DNA from: Hyaloscypha bicolor E
Lineage: Eukaryota; Ascomycota; Leotiomycetes; Helotiales; Hyaloscyphaceae
DNA: 64,000 nucleotides
Assembly (NCBI RefSeq): GCF_002865645.1
Contig: NW_020194628.1
Span: forward strand, 1-64,000
Direction of reading: 5' to 3'
Positions 24,294 through 37,826 of the stretch are shown here, piece by piece; positions within the stretch are counted from its first letter, which is position 1; each line of letters opens with the position of its first letter. The notes beneath the pieces are model-generated. The model worked only from the letters and a program-made list of their open reading frames with translations, was not told the DNA's origin and did not search any database. The translations under genes and the position numbers were made by a program.

Positions 24294-25003
24294 CGACTTG
24301 CTACGGAAGCACTTTTGCAGCCTGAAGGCAGGTACTAGAGCTCAAGTGCACTGGGGTCCACTTAGCCATTACGACTACTTAAGGCAGCAGCTCCTTTATC
24401 TACCCAGGTTGGTAAAGATATATGGAAATGGCACGAGTGGAGGTGCCAGTTAGAGCTCGCTGCAGATAGGAAACGGGGTCGAGGCCAACGAGCCATGATG
24501 TGAACCAGTAAGATATGCATTCGGGGAATGCATGGACAGAGGAACTGAACGTGGAAAAAAGCAGACGAATGGCGCAGCACTTTGGGGCCAAGATTCGAGT
24601 GCAGGCCACTGTACAGCACTGTCAATGAAAATTTTGACTACTCGGCTCGGCCCTTTGGCGCTACATCCGGAAGGCAGCGTTGATGACTCACATTACATTC
24701 GCCGCATCTGGAAAAGGCCGCAGCAGGAGCAGGGGTTTAATGTGAGAGAATGGCTCGTCCAAGGAGTCGATTGGACCCTCTAAGAAAGCCTGCTCGTGCG
24801 GGAGGTTAGTGCGCGACAGTCACTATATATACATTTCCAGGCCTCCAGCCTGTAAATGGATACGGCCGAAGAAGCGGTGCTGATCAATGATAGGGAGGCA
24901 ATAAGGGAGGACATATCACATTACTACAGGACGACATAGCCGTAGATAAGTGAGCGAAGGTAATCGTTACCGTGGGGCCATTTATAAGTTGAATTGCTGT
25001 AGA
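24294..25003. other. GC-normal interval without a supportable gene
   Basis: Normal base composition, with several short open frames on both strands. The longest plus-strand frame is 24532-24783 (ends DSHYIRRIWKRPQQEQ...VDWTL); a minus-strand frame covers 24362-24625. None shows a recognisable domain or continues coherently into neighbours. A 27-codon frame from ATG at 24857 is also seen. The interval could hold a degraded gene, but none is asserted. Confidence 0.4.
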
Positions 25004-26413
25004 CTACCGATCGCTCCAATCGAAACACTTGCTGGGACCGATGAAAAGTCCGTCGGAAAGACTTCGACAGGATGCCTCTGGGTTGAAATGGAGGTACTTC
25101 CGCTTCCGGTTAGGCGATGTCTCTTGAAGAACTGAAACCTGCTTCAAAATTTCTGAACGCTCAAAATCCACTAGCACCATATTTCTGATCTCGGGATTCT
25201 ATAGCATATTCGGTGGCCGTACGTTACGATGCTCTACCCCACGATCCAATATCTTTGTAACTGCCCCGCTTGTCTCCGCAGCCAAATCCCGTCCCATACC
25301 CAATACCAAATCCTTGCGCGCCTGCTTGCCTGCCCATGATATAAGCAACATGTGAACTATTCCGACCCCAAAGTCAAGAAAGAAAGGACGGATAAGAGAG
25401 ATGTTCCCAAGATAGACAGGTATGATGCCCCCTTGAACTTCGTCCAAGTGCCGGTAAACCAACCCTTCGTGTTTCAACTTGGCTTCGAATGCCGTTACAG
25501 TCCCTTTGGCAACGAAAGTATATCTATACCTCCAGAGTCAATCTGAACAGAGCGCCACGAGCACCTTGCTTTCTAAGTCGCTCGCATCCATTGTCGGGGT
25601 CTTCGGCGAGTTGACGTAATATAAGTTTTGCAAGTGACTTCCTTCCCAAGGCATGTTTGTTGCCAGCCCTATAAGTACGGTATGCGCCAATATTTGGGCA
25701 AGTATCGGACGTTTTCGTACAAGCCCTAACAAGCAGGCTTGTATGCAGTATTGTCGGTGGCGGACATCTCTCTCTTCGATCGCTTGTAATAATTCTTCTT
25801 CAGAGACCGGCAGTCTATCCGCTATACACGCCCGAGTTTGCAAAAACGCGTACCCGCAGTTCTCGTATAAAACTATCCGAGGCTTCTCAGGAAAAGCTAC
25901 TGGATACGCTGGCCGTATAGAAAATTGCCTCCGAAGCAGCTTGCAATAAATGGATATTATAAAATCCTAAATGAAAAGGATCCCTTTAGACCGGCATCTC
26001 ATTTATTTATTATTAGTTCTCGCACTGAGTATAGCTATACAATCCGAACTTTGATATTTGAACTCCACTGTGCCTCATATAACTTCTGGGTTTCTAAACA
26101 TTTGACCTTCCAAACTCGGAATAAGCATAAAGAAGAGACAACCTAATATTACATTTGCCAAAAATCTAACTCTTAACCTGTAGTTTTTGGGCGGATCTCT
26201 TATAGCCGGCGAAAGGGTTTTGCTTGAAGAGGAACACGCGCTTTCTCGATACGGTACTAAGCGGCTGCAAATATATTCGCATTCATTTGCAAGCTTTCAA
26301 TCTCGAAGGTTATTCGGCAATTTATATATTAATATTAGTGCAAGCAATAGGCGGCTAGTGGAACTATTAGAGGAAGAAGAAATAATATATCCAAACTCTA
26401 TAGTTAATTTCTG
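25004..26413 (-). pseudogene. Fungal protein-kinase-like gene with six in-frame stops
   Basis: One minus-strand frame (codon first bases one above a multiple of 3) reads as protein for about 1.4 kb. Order: a Ser-rich start (about 26370), KLANECEYICSRLVPYRES, FEYQ-like VEFKYQSSDCIAILSARTN, RPAYPVAFPEKPRIVLYENC, ERDVRHRQYCIQACLLGL, DLESKVLVALCSD, then a kinase C-lobe region: IPVYLGNI, HMLLISWAG, the catalytic-loop motif GVEHRNVRPPNML and VLVDFERSEIL. The catalytic Asp of H-x-D is Asn here (RN), as expected for GAC-to-AAC. In-frame stops lie at 26297-26299, 26075-26077, 26003-26005, 25967-25969, 25538-25540 and 25199-25201; the frame ends at TAG 25004-25006. The upstream end grades into AT-rich sequence and no start codon could be fixed. 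Such kinase-like genes are multicopy in many ascomycetes (recalled from the family pattern). Non-functional. Confidence 0.75.
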
Positions 26414-29400
26414 AATAAATTAATTTCTTTCTTATAAATTTCTTTATCTAATATACTTATATAATATAATTACTATATAAGCTCGAATTCTACTAATAAT
26501 ACTCTCTCGATATTCTTAGTAATATTTACTTAATCTACTATTTCTTTTATTTAATAATTAATAATTAATAAATTAATAATATATAAATTAGAGCAGAAAA
26601 ATAGTAAATAATAATTAAGAAATAAAAACGAAAGCTAACTAACTGCCTTACTCGAGGCCCTTTCCTATTTAAATACCTAATGTGACGGCAGGAACAGAGC
26701 AATAGAACAAGGCTCAAAGATTAATAATTTCCAATATCTTAAGAATTTAAAGCTAAGGAGGACAGGAGTGAGGTGTGGCAGTGGATAAGTAGGTATGGCC
26801 AAGACTACTAAAACGCCGAGCTTTGGAAGCAAGCTTGGTTTGAACTATAGCTTGGAACCTTAGCTAAAACTAACTTCTTTAGCTAAAACCACATCCGTAT
26901 TAACTATATAATACTAGCTATTATACCTAATTACCTTATTACTTTGCTTTCTCTATAATATAAATCCTTTATTAATATTGCTTTTTAATTATATAAGGAA
27001 ATATAGTATTATTAGATATATATATCTTATAGTTATTAAGTACTAATATCTGAAATATAAGCTATTTAGCTATAATTAGATTCGGTTATATAATTCGGTA
27101 TTTCTACTAGGCTATATTTATAAATAGAAGTTAGATTATTTTATGTTTTATATATATTCTCGGAAAAGGAAATAAGAGGATTTTATAGGTATTTATATTA
27201 TAGGAAAAAAGTTATATAAAAGAAGTAAAGTTAAAGATATTTTAGGAAATAAGCCTAACTAATTATTATAAGAGCTATATTTGGGGCTTTTAAAAGCTTT
27301 CTAGTATATTATAGATAAGATTAGTATAATTTGCTTAATTTTAATATAAGCTTTTATTAGATGAATTAAAATAATATAAATAATATTCGAGTAATATTTA
27401 TAGATATTTATAAATAATTAAATATAATAAGATTAATTTTTGGCCAAAATATAATACTATTAAAAAAAGAAAGCAAGCTATATTAGGTCTTTTATTAAAG
27501 CTCTAATATATAAATTCTAACTAAAATAACTTATAAATATAGTAATATTTTTCTAAAAATATATATTTATAATTTTTAGAAATAGATTTTATTTCTTTTT
27601 AGATACTTTTTTAGAAAGAATAAATACTAAATAATTATACTAGTAGGAATATAATATAAGATATTACAAATTATAATTAGAATAAATATATACTTTTAGC
27701 TTTATAGGCTTTAATTATTTTCTATTTAGACTACCGAGTTTTAATTAATTACTATAGCTATTTCCTTTTCTTTGGCTTTTTAAATATTTTTTGTTTAATA
27801 TTTTATAATAAGAAAATATCTAATATAATAACTTATAAGATAATATAGCTTAATTAATTTAATTTATTAGAGAAATAATAGCTTTCTAACTTTTATAAAA
27901 GTCCGGATTTCTCTAGCTCGGATTAATATATAGATATTCTTATTATATAAATATATATAAAAAAAACAAAATATATATCTAATAAAAACTTTATTAGATA
28001 TTTAATTATTTCTTTTTTTTTTACTTTTTTCTATATAGTTTTCTTAGGTTTTTTCTTTAATATATTCTAAGATTTTATAAAGCTTCTAGTTATTAGATTA
28101 CTTATAATATTTTATATTATTTTTAATTAGATTATATATTTAAAGGAATTTATAAAAGCTATTCTAGTTAGATTCTTAATTATACTAGAAATATATAGTA
28201 ATATCTATTTATTTCTATATAGAGCTATATATTCTAGTAAAAGCTATAGTTTTACTATATTTATATTAGAAAATAATAGTAAGATATTAGAGGATATTTC
28301 TTAAGAGATATTCTATTATTATTATAGCCTAGGCCTTTTCTTTCTAGTAGCTTTTAATACCTTTAATAAATAAACTAGGCTAAGAAATATATTTATTATT
28401 AGTTAAAGCTATTTGTTTTTATAAAATAGTATTCTCTTAATAATTATAATATTTATCTAGTTATAGAATAAAGAATTTATTTATCTATTTTATAGCTAGA
28501 TAAATTTAATATAAAAAGTATTTAATATTACTATTCTCTAATTCGGATAAATTAATATTTATAATTAGCTTTTATTAAAATATATTTATAATATTAGATA
28601 GCTAGTAATAATTTAATTTAATAGAAAAAAGAAACTTAAAAATATTTCTGGCTAATATTTCTTTTATATTATAGCTATTATTTATAAGTAAATTTATTAG
28701 AATAGATATAGAATTATTAGTAGCTTTTTTTTAAAAGGTTTTTTATATTTCTATAATATTTCAGGTAATATATCTTATTTTCTATTCTAAATTTCTTATT
28801 TTATTTAGATATTTTTAATATTCTTATAGGCCCTTATATTAGTATTAGTAATATTTATACTAGTATTTCTTTTATTATTTACTTTATTTTAAATTTATTT
28901 ATATTCTTTTAATATCTAATAAATAAACTAATAATATAGATATAAAGCCTTATATTTATATTTCTATATAATTTATTATTCTATAATTTATTACTTTTTA
29001 TTATTACTTTTTAGCTATTTTAATTTTAGCTATTATTATTTTAGGAAAAAAGAAAAAAGAGAAGATAGAAATTCTATTTTTGAATTTATTTCTAATTCCG
29101 ATTTAAATTTAAGTAGTTTTTTATATTTCTATTATCTAATATTTCTATATTATTAAATAATTATTTTACTAGTATTTTACTTAAGAGTATCTTTAATAGG
29201 TATTTTACTTATTTAATTTATTTACGAATCTATATTTCAAATTTACTTTTTTTCTTTATTTCTCTAAACTAAGAATTAATTTAAAGAAACTAAAACTATA
29301 TATTTTTCTATAAGCTATTATTATTACTAGAACTTTTACTTTTACTACTTCTTATATTACTATTTATTATTAGAAGAAATAGAACTTATAGATTAAGTTA

Positions 29401-30699
29401 TTATATCTAATAAATATAATATATATAATAATAAAAAATAATAAAATTATATTCTTATATAATTAAATTCTAAAGAATTTGCTTCTAATTTATTAAGAAC
29501 TTTATATATTTTTACTAATCTATTTTCTTAAAAAGTATTAGTAAATTTAATTATAAATAATATAATTTAAAAGTAAAGATAAGATTATAATATAGAGAAG
29601 TTTATATAAATAAAAGATATATTAGTAAAGTAAAGGCAAATACTATTTCTATATTAATAGTAATTTAAAGAATTATATTAAAAGATTACTTTTAAGAATA
29701 AAGAATAAAGTTACTAGTTTCCTTTAATAATATATTAATATAAAATATAATTATAATAATAGGCAAAGTTATATATTAGAATCTATTTTAATATTAGTAT
29801 TTAGCTATAAAATTATTTAAATAACTTAGAATATTATTAGCTTTTAATTCTAGAAAATATAAAATATAGAATTAATTAAATAATTCTTTATTATTCTTTT
29901 ATATTAAATAATAAACTATAAAATACTTTTATTTATATATATCTATTTACTTATAATTATAAGACAAATAGTTAAAACTATAATAGATAGTTTAAATTCT
30001 TCTAGTATTTGTTTTTTTTATATTAATATAATATATCTTTACTTTTCTAGCTTTTTTTTATTTATTTTTTCTTATTTTAGTAATTACTTTATTTATTACT
30101 TAATATATCTTATTCTAAATCTTATTTTTTTACTTTATTTTTCCTTAAGCCTAGTATATTAAATAATTTAACTTGATTTAATTATTACCTCTAAATTAAA
30201 TTAAATTAAATTAAAATCTACTTAATTAAATTATAATTATAGTTAATTATTTAGTTATATAACTATATATATATACTTAAAGATTAGAAAGTATAATAAG
30301 AGCTAAAATAAGATTTAGGCTAGCTTATATCCGGTATTACTTTATATATATTTTACTAAATCAGGTATTATATTACTTAATAAGTAAAGTAGAATAAACT
30401 AAAAGTACTAGAATTTACTTGATTTTCTCCTAATTTCTTGCTATCTTATAAATCTTATTATTATAAATAAAATAGCTAAAAATAAGCCCTTTTATAAATA
30501 GATACTTTAAAGTTAAGGGGTTATTACTAATTAGACGCTTATTAAAGAATCTTCTAGATTCTAGAGAATTTATATATATATAAGTAATTTTCCTTAAGCT
30601 ACTTTTTTCTTTTCTTATTTTATATATAAATATCTTAATAACTATAGCTTTAATTAAGAAGCTTTTAATTATAAACCTACTTATATTTACTTAATATAT
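26414..30699. other. AT-rich RIP block, mostly unreadable
   Basis: No coding frame was identified. A less AT-rich patch at about 26640-26880 starts near TGTGACGGCAGGAACAGAGC (26680-26699), which resembles the 5' end of a fungal gypsy LTR, but no partner copy was found. Within it TAGCTAAAAC occurs twice (about 26873 and 26890). Confidence 0.4.
30195..30239. repeat. AT-rich direct repeat, left copy
   Basis: ATTAAATTAAATTAAATTAAAATCTACTTAAT... matches about 33841-33886 (ATTAAATTAAATTAAGTTAAAATTTACTAAAT...). The pair brackets the hAT ghost in direct orientation, so it is not a terminal inverted repeat. Low complexity makes chance or slippage possible. Confidence 0.4.
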
Positions 30700-33340
30700 T
30701 TAAAAATGTCTTAATAATCTTTAATTAACCTTAATATTCTTTAAAATAAGAAGGATTTTAAGCTAGAACTACGTTTAAAATAAGCTTCTATTTTTAAGCT
30801 TAGCTATATAAAAAAGACTCTAGACCCTTCTAAAGCTAATTTAAAGAACTTTAATAATTATTAAATAGTTACTATATTATCCTTATTTAAGAGCTATAAA
30901 TAAATAGTATATATTTTTAATTTAATTATAAAGTAACTTATATATTTTTAATAAAAAATTTATAAAATAAAGAATTGGAAAATTAATAAGTAATTATAAG
31001 TTAGTTAATATAAATACTATATTAAAGAGTAATGAGCTTTATAAATAATTAATCTTAATTTATAAAATAATAACTAATAATTTTTATAGCTATTTTTTAA
31101 GACTTAAATTAAATATTTATTACCGAATTATTTAGTAAAGCTACTAGTTAAACTAGTAAAGGCTTTATTATAGTTTACTTTAAAAGATTATTATTAGACT
31201 TTATAGTTAATAATAATATTTCTTTTAGAGCTATTATTACTTCGAGCTTTAAAAAGCTATTTTAATATTTAAACTAGTAAGTTTTATTTAAAAACTACTT
31301 ATATTTATATATAACTAACCTTTATATAGTAGGGTACTGCTTTTATATTCTAAAGTACTTATAAATAAGCTTATTTTAAAATATAATAATAATAGTAATT
31401 TTATAAAAGAAGAATTATTAAATAATATCTTATTAAATAGTGCTTTTTCTATTATTTTAGATACTTGAATAGCTATAAATTAGAAAGCTTATTTAGGAAT
31501 TATTATATAAGTTATTTATATTAATAATAATTAATAAAAAAATTACTAATTTAATTTTTAGATATTTTATAAATAAAGATTTTAAATTAAAATCTTATTT
31601 ATTAGTTATAAAAGATTTAAAAGATATTTATAATAGTAAATATATGAATTTAGTTCTATTAGAAGCTTTAAAAGCTTTTAGTATTAAATATAATATTACT
31701 AGATAAGTAATATAAATTTTGTTTTTTTTTAAAAATAATTACTAATATATTTTATTTAGTATTACTCGAGATAATACTAGCTTAAATAATATCTTATTAT
31801 AAGCTTTTATAAGTATTATAATAAGAAAGGTATTAAATTTCAAAGAGATATTTCTTATATAGCTTATATATTAAATTTAGTAATTTAAGATATCTTAAAA
31901 GCTCTTATTAAGAATAATTATAATACTTCTTATTCTATAGATTTATATGAGTAAGAAAAGAATAAACTTAAAGAAAAAGAAAAAGAAGAAGAAGTAAAAT
32001 AAGTAATAAGTAAGTTTCTTATATAATTTATAAGAGATTTATTAATTTAAAAAAAAATTAAAAAGACTATTATAGGTCTTAAATATAATTAGGAAAATCG
32101 ATAGCTATTAGAAGCTCAAATTAAAGCTTTTAATATAAAAAATACTCGGTTCTCTTAACTTAGTAAGTAATTATTTATTTATTTATTTAATTATTAATTA
32201 ATACTAATTATTTATAAATTAAAAAATATGGTAGTTTTTAACTTATTATATATTAAAAGACTTTTTATATATATATAAAGCTATTAAGGTAGTAATTAAT
32301 AGCTTGAAATTAAAGGCTTTTAAAAATAAAAGTCTAGTTTTAACTAATATTAAAATTACTTATTTAAATAATATTTTAAATATAATTTTAATATTTATTA
32401 AGGCTATAACTAAGTTATAAGCCGAAAACTACCCTACTATATATTATATTATACCTGAAGTATATAAAATATATAAAAAACTTAAAGGTTTTAAAAAAGA
32501 GTTTAAAGTAAGTTTTCTTCTTATATTTTTTATTATATTAATAAATATACTAATTTTAATTAGAATAAAACCTTTGAAAACGCTATTAATAAGAGAATAA
32601 CTAAGCTTCGAAAATATTATTCTAAAACCGGTATTTTAGGTAATAAAAGTAAAGCTTTATATTTAGCTTTTATTCTTAATTCTTAAATTAAAAGAATAGA
32701 ACTAGCCGGAATTAAATTAGCTCCCGAAATAATATCTGATATATATAATAGGCTTGAAATAAACTATAATATATAAGTATATGTTTTTATTTAATTTTTA
32801 AATTTTTTAAATTTTAAATTTTAAATTACTAATATTTATATAAGTATAAACGAGACTATTTAATAGCTAATTCTTAAGACTCTAGTTCTAATACATTTAT
32901 AAAAGATTTTAATAAAAACGGACTTAATATTTATATAAATAATTAAGAAAATATAATAGAAAACAAATTAATAATATATTTAGAAAAAAAGAAAGTAAAT
33001 AAAAAAAAATATAAAATTTACTTATTTTACTTTAAATTTTTTTAGGAACTATTAATTCCTTTATTATAATTTCTTTATATATAAGTACTAATTTAGTTAT
33101 AGATTCGGCTCTTAAAATACTAGAAAGCTAATAAACCTAGATTTTCTATTTTATTTCTTATAATAAGAAAGTATTTATAAATATTTACTTTATTTACTAC
33201 TAATAAGTATTTTTTCTTATAAGAGGCTCTTATTAATACTAAACTATATAATTGATTTAATAAGAATATTTTTAAGAAGATTATATATTTTAAGAGCTAG
33301 AAAGTATTATAGTAGGAATTTAATTATTATATAAATATCG
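30700..33340 (+). mobile_element. RIP-destroyed hAT-type transposase
   Basis: On the plus strand the segment at about 31442-31500 reads AFSIILDT-stop-IAIN-stop-KAYLGII. This matches the conserved hAT transposase block (LDxWT-x2-N-x-AFLG), with TGG changed to TGA and a Gln codon to TAG. Downstream segments fit the later blocks: SRDISYIAYILNLV-like text near 31840 (helical domain), FIKAITKL...AENYPTIYYIIPEVY near 32390-32460, and a dimerisation-like end near 33110-33300 (FFL-x-EALINTKLYN, then FKSWKVL). Terminal inverted repeats were not recognised. Dead element. Confidence 0.55.
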
Positions 33341-33899
33341 GACTATATATAGATATTAGATACGTGAGTAGAGGTAAAGAGAGTAGGAAGCTAAATAAGT
33401 AGAAGTAATAATATTAAGACTCTTAGTACTAGTAATAAAATAATACAAATAGTTAAAAATAAGAGGCTCTAAAAATTAATATATTAGGAAGGCTAATTAT
33501 ATATATAAACGGAGGTCTTATATAATTCTTTAAACTAGTACTAGTATGTTTGGGAAGTAGGACACGTAATAGTAGTTATGAAATAAAAGAGGAAAAACCC
33601 TATTATAGTATTTATAAATAAAGAAAAAGAAAATAAAAAAGAAAATAAAAATAAAAAAAATAAAAAAGAGGTTTCTAAGAAAAATAACTAGTTTTTTATT
33701 CTAGATTTGAACTAGTTTTATACTTATATATATATTTTATAAGTCTTATTTATATCTTATTATTATAATTATTAGTTATTTAATAATTTTTTAAGTTACT
33801 TAAAAAATTCAAGTTTTTTTAGTATTATATAATAATTATAATTAAATTAAATTAAGTTAAAATTTACTAAATTAAATTATAATTAACTAGCCTTAATTT

Positions 33900-35300
33900 T
33901 TTTTAATATATTATTTAAGCCTAATAATTCCCGAATTTATAATATTATTACTTATTTTAGTAATAGCTATCTTATTTTAATATTATCTAATATTAATAAT
34001 ATATTTACTTATAATATTAGTTTTAATATTTATTTATAGTTATATAATAATACTAATATTATAATAAAAAGATCTAGTATTAGAAAAATATAATACTTTT
34101 TTAAAATTAATCTAAATTCTAGAGTTATTATATTCTATAATAAATTACATAATTAGATAATTTAAGTTTCTAGTAATAATATTATATTATTTAAATATAA
34201 GTATTTTTATTAAGTTATTATATAATAGGGTTTTAATATTATAATTAGAATAAGTAATATAGAATATAATTTTATTTAATTCGAGTTAATATAATATTAA
34301 GATTCTATTAATATAATAAAGAATATTAAAAGCTAAGAAAATATATCTTATAATTAAGAAAAGAATTTATATTATATTTGAATTATAAATAAAATATTAA
34401 TTATTTTATTATTTTAAAAAGTAATAAAAATTTATATATTAGAAAAATAAAAGCTAAAAATAAAATATAAGAAAATAAAAAATTCTCTCGAATCTAAATA
34501 GTTTAAAATTATATATAAATATAATAATATAAATTCGGGAAAGTTTATAGCTATTAAGGTATTAAAGTAACTTATATAAATATTAAAATAAAAAAAGTAA
34601 AAAATATTATTATATTATATTTTAAAGTATGAAATTAAAACTCTTACTAAAATTAGTTATATAAATATAACTTCTTTAATTTCTTATATATTATAAAACT
34701 AGAATAAATTATAAATAAAAATATTTATAGGCTTAAAAAAAGAATTTTAGAATTATTAATTAAAAATAAAGCTAATATATTTATTATTATAAACTCTATT
34801 TTTCTATAAATATTATATATATTTAATTATATTATATAGAAAGATATTATTTATTAAAATATAAAGCTCGAGAATATTTTTTATATATTATAGTTAGAGA
34901 TTTTAGTTTTTATAATAATATTATAAATATTATAATATTTACTAGTAATTATATTTATATAGCCTCTAAAATATTTCGGAAAAAAGATTAGATATTTAAA
35001 TTAGATATTTAATTACTTTTTATTATAATATTATAGATACTAGATATTAAAAAGTTTTATTAGAAATTAAATTAATTTTATTTTAATAAAAATATATAAA
35101 AAGTAATTTTATTTATAACCTCTAATATAAATATAGTTTTAAAGATTTAAGAAATAGTAATTATTAATTTAATAAAATATATTTCTATAATATATAAATA
35201 TTTCTTAAATATCTTAATAAAATAGAATTTAGTATTTTATAAAATTAGATTCTAGCTTTTATTTATAGACCTCTTATTATTATTAGAATTTTAGTTCTAG
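33900..35300 (+). pseudogene. RIP-destroyed Ser/Thr protein kinase
   Basis: At 34532-34566 the plus strand reads NSGKFIAIKVLK, a kinase VAIK-type lysine motif. YEIKTLTKISYINIT follows near 34640, as in a C-helix region. At 34893-34916 it reads VRDFSFYN, a DFG motif with Gly turned to Ser. SNYIYIASKIFRKKD (about 34940-34990) matches an activation-segment APE motif changed to ASK. All three replacements are C-to-T or G-to-A. The VAIK and DFG motifs are in different frames, so at least one indel lies between them (likely in the A-run near 34733-34742). An FHA domain may lie upstream (about 33950-34300), but this is weak. Confidence 0.5.
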
Positions 35301-37535
35301 CTTCTTTTACTTTAATTACTCGGGCTATATAAATAAAGCTAAGAGATTTATAATAGCTTAATTTTATATTAAAAAAGCTTATAATTCTTTTTAAATAAAA
35401 CTCTTTTATTAGCTACTAGAAATTTGCCTAAAACTATAAATAAAGTATTAATATATAAGTATTTTAAGTAATTAAATTAAATTTCTTTTAGGTTATTACT
35501 TTTTTTTATTATTTAAAAATAATAAATATAGAATATTAATATAAAACTTATAAAAATAATTCTAAATAATTAAATTTCTAGAACTTTTTATAACTAAAAT
35601 ATAGCTTTAAACTTAAAGATATTTAAAAGTATTAAGCTTTATTACTTTATATATAAATAGTATTAAATTAAAAATAGAATATTTTATTATAAATTAGAGT
35701 CTATTATTTTTATTTTTCTTATAATTATATAAATCTATTAAGGCCCTTTTTTTCTTTAAGTAATTTAAATTCATTTTTTTATAATATAGATAATATAAGC
35801 TATAGATAATATAAGCTAGTAAATTCTAACTAAAATTAAACTAATATTATTATAATATTTTTATAAATAAATAAATATTATATTTTTTCGAATTATAAAT
35901 TAGATTAATACTAGCTATATAAGAGATTACTAATATATAAAGTAATATATTTAATATATTTAAATATAAATATAAATAATAGTTAGATAATTAGATCTAA
36001 ATATTATTAGATATAATATATATAATATATAATAGTATTATATTTATATTAGAAGAAATCGAATCTAATAAAAAAAACTTATATTTTTAATTAGTTTTTT
36101 TTTAGTTAGATATACTAGTAATAACTTTTTATTAATTATAATATTAAATTTAAGAATAAAGACTTATTTTATTAAAAAGCTTTAAATTTTTTAATTATAT
36201 TATAAATTAGAGCCTAATTATATTAGGGTTTTTTAGTTAGTATTAGATATATTAATAGAATTATATAATATTTAAATTATATATTTAAATCTAATAAAAG
36301 TTTCTTAAATAATTTCTTTATTTAATTATAATATTTATAATAATTCTTTTTAGTTAATATAAGATATCTTTTATTAAAATAGTAAATATTTTATAGTTTA
36401 ATACTAATATTACTAAGGAAATATTAATTATTTTAATAAAACTATTAGTTTATATTTTATATTTTATATTTATAGATTTCTTATTAATTTATAATAAATA
36501 TAATTAACTTTTCTTTAATTTTCTATTTTCTAAAATAAATATATTATTTAATAGATTTAATAAACTTTCTATAATAATTATAAAATATAATATTTAGAGC
36601 TATTTTTAATTATAATTTCTTTATTATTATATAATAATTTCTAAAAAGCAAATATTATTAGATACTAGTATAATAAAACTATTTAAATTCTAGATTAAAT
36701 TTATATTTATTTTAGATATTAATTTATAAAAAATATATTTTTATATTATTTTAGTAAATATAACTAGATATATAACTAAAAATAAGAAGTAAAATACTTT
36801 TCTATTTTTTTTTAAGTTTTATAAAAGTCTAGTAATTAGTATTAGAAATATTAATAATAATTTCTTTATAAGATTTACTAATTACTTTTAGATAAAGAGC
36901 TTAAAAAATACTTTAAAGCTTGAAGTAATATAAGATTAGGCTAGAAAAATAATTGAATTTTTCTTTAATATTAATAGTTTTTTATTTAAAAAAAAAATTA
37001 AATATAAAAATAAAAAAGTAATTAATATTTCGAAATATAAAATAAGCTATTATAATTAAAAAAGAGGCTATTAACTAGATTAGAGAAATATAATATATTA
37101 TATATAAGATTTATTATTTTAAAGTTATTAATAGCTAATTAAAAAATATATTAGATATTATAAAAATCTTAAAAAATAAAGATATTTTAGCTATTTATAA
37201 TAAATAGTATTTTAGAAATAAGAATCTATTTCTATTATTTATATTTAAATATTAAATAGTTTAGAAATAATAAAATATAATATATTATATAAATTTTTTT
37301 AATATTTATTTTAGAGACTATATTTATAATAATTATAAAATATTAATTTTACTAATATTTTTATTTTCTATTTATATATTTTTTTTATTTATTTTTATAA
37401 TTAGATAAAAGCTATAAGAAATATAAATTAAAATAATTAGTAATAAAAGTCTTATAAACTATTATTTTATAAAAGAAACTATAAATATTTTATTTATTCT
37501 AAAATTAGATTTAGTAATATATTATTTTAGATAAA
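35301..37535. other. AT-rich block up to the copia insertion site
   Basis: No interpretable coding frame. The copia target duplication GTTTA occupies 37536-37540. Confidence 0.4.
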
Positions 37536-37540
37536 GTTTA

Positions 37541-37826
37541 TATTAGTATAGCTATTTCTTTAGAAATTATATATATAGTTATAAGATACGAGATATAAGA
37601 TATAAGTAATAAGATATGAAATATGAAATATAATTATATAACCTTATATTCTATTAGTAATTTAACTAATAAACTAGACCTTTTTAGGCTTAATAAATTT
37701 AGGAATTATATATTAATATTATAATATTATAATTCTTATTTCTAAATAATAATAACTTTACTAATTATATATAAATAGTATTTTTATACTTATATAATAA
37801 TATTATATATTACTAGTAAACTAATA
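37541..37826 (+). repeat. 5' LTR of the copia element (286 bp)
   Basis: Starts TATTAGTATAGCTATTTC (TG presumably changed to TA) and ends AAACTAATA (CA changed to TA). It aligns with 57517-57801, sharing CTTTACTAATTATATATAAA and the ACTAGTAAACTAATA end. Confidence 0.88.

Noticed and set aside
24532..24783. 83-codon plus-strand ORF
   Set aside because: Plausible codon use but no domain, no neighbour and a competing minus-strand ORF.
26187..26414. 75-codon plus-strand ORF
   Set aside because: Antisense shadow of the 5' part of the kinase-like pseudogene.
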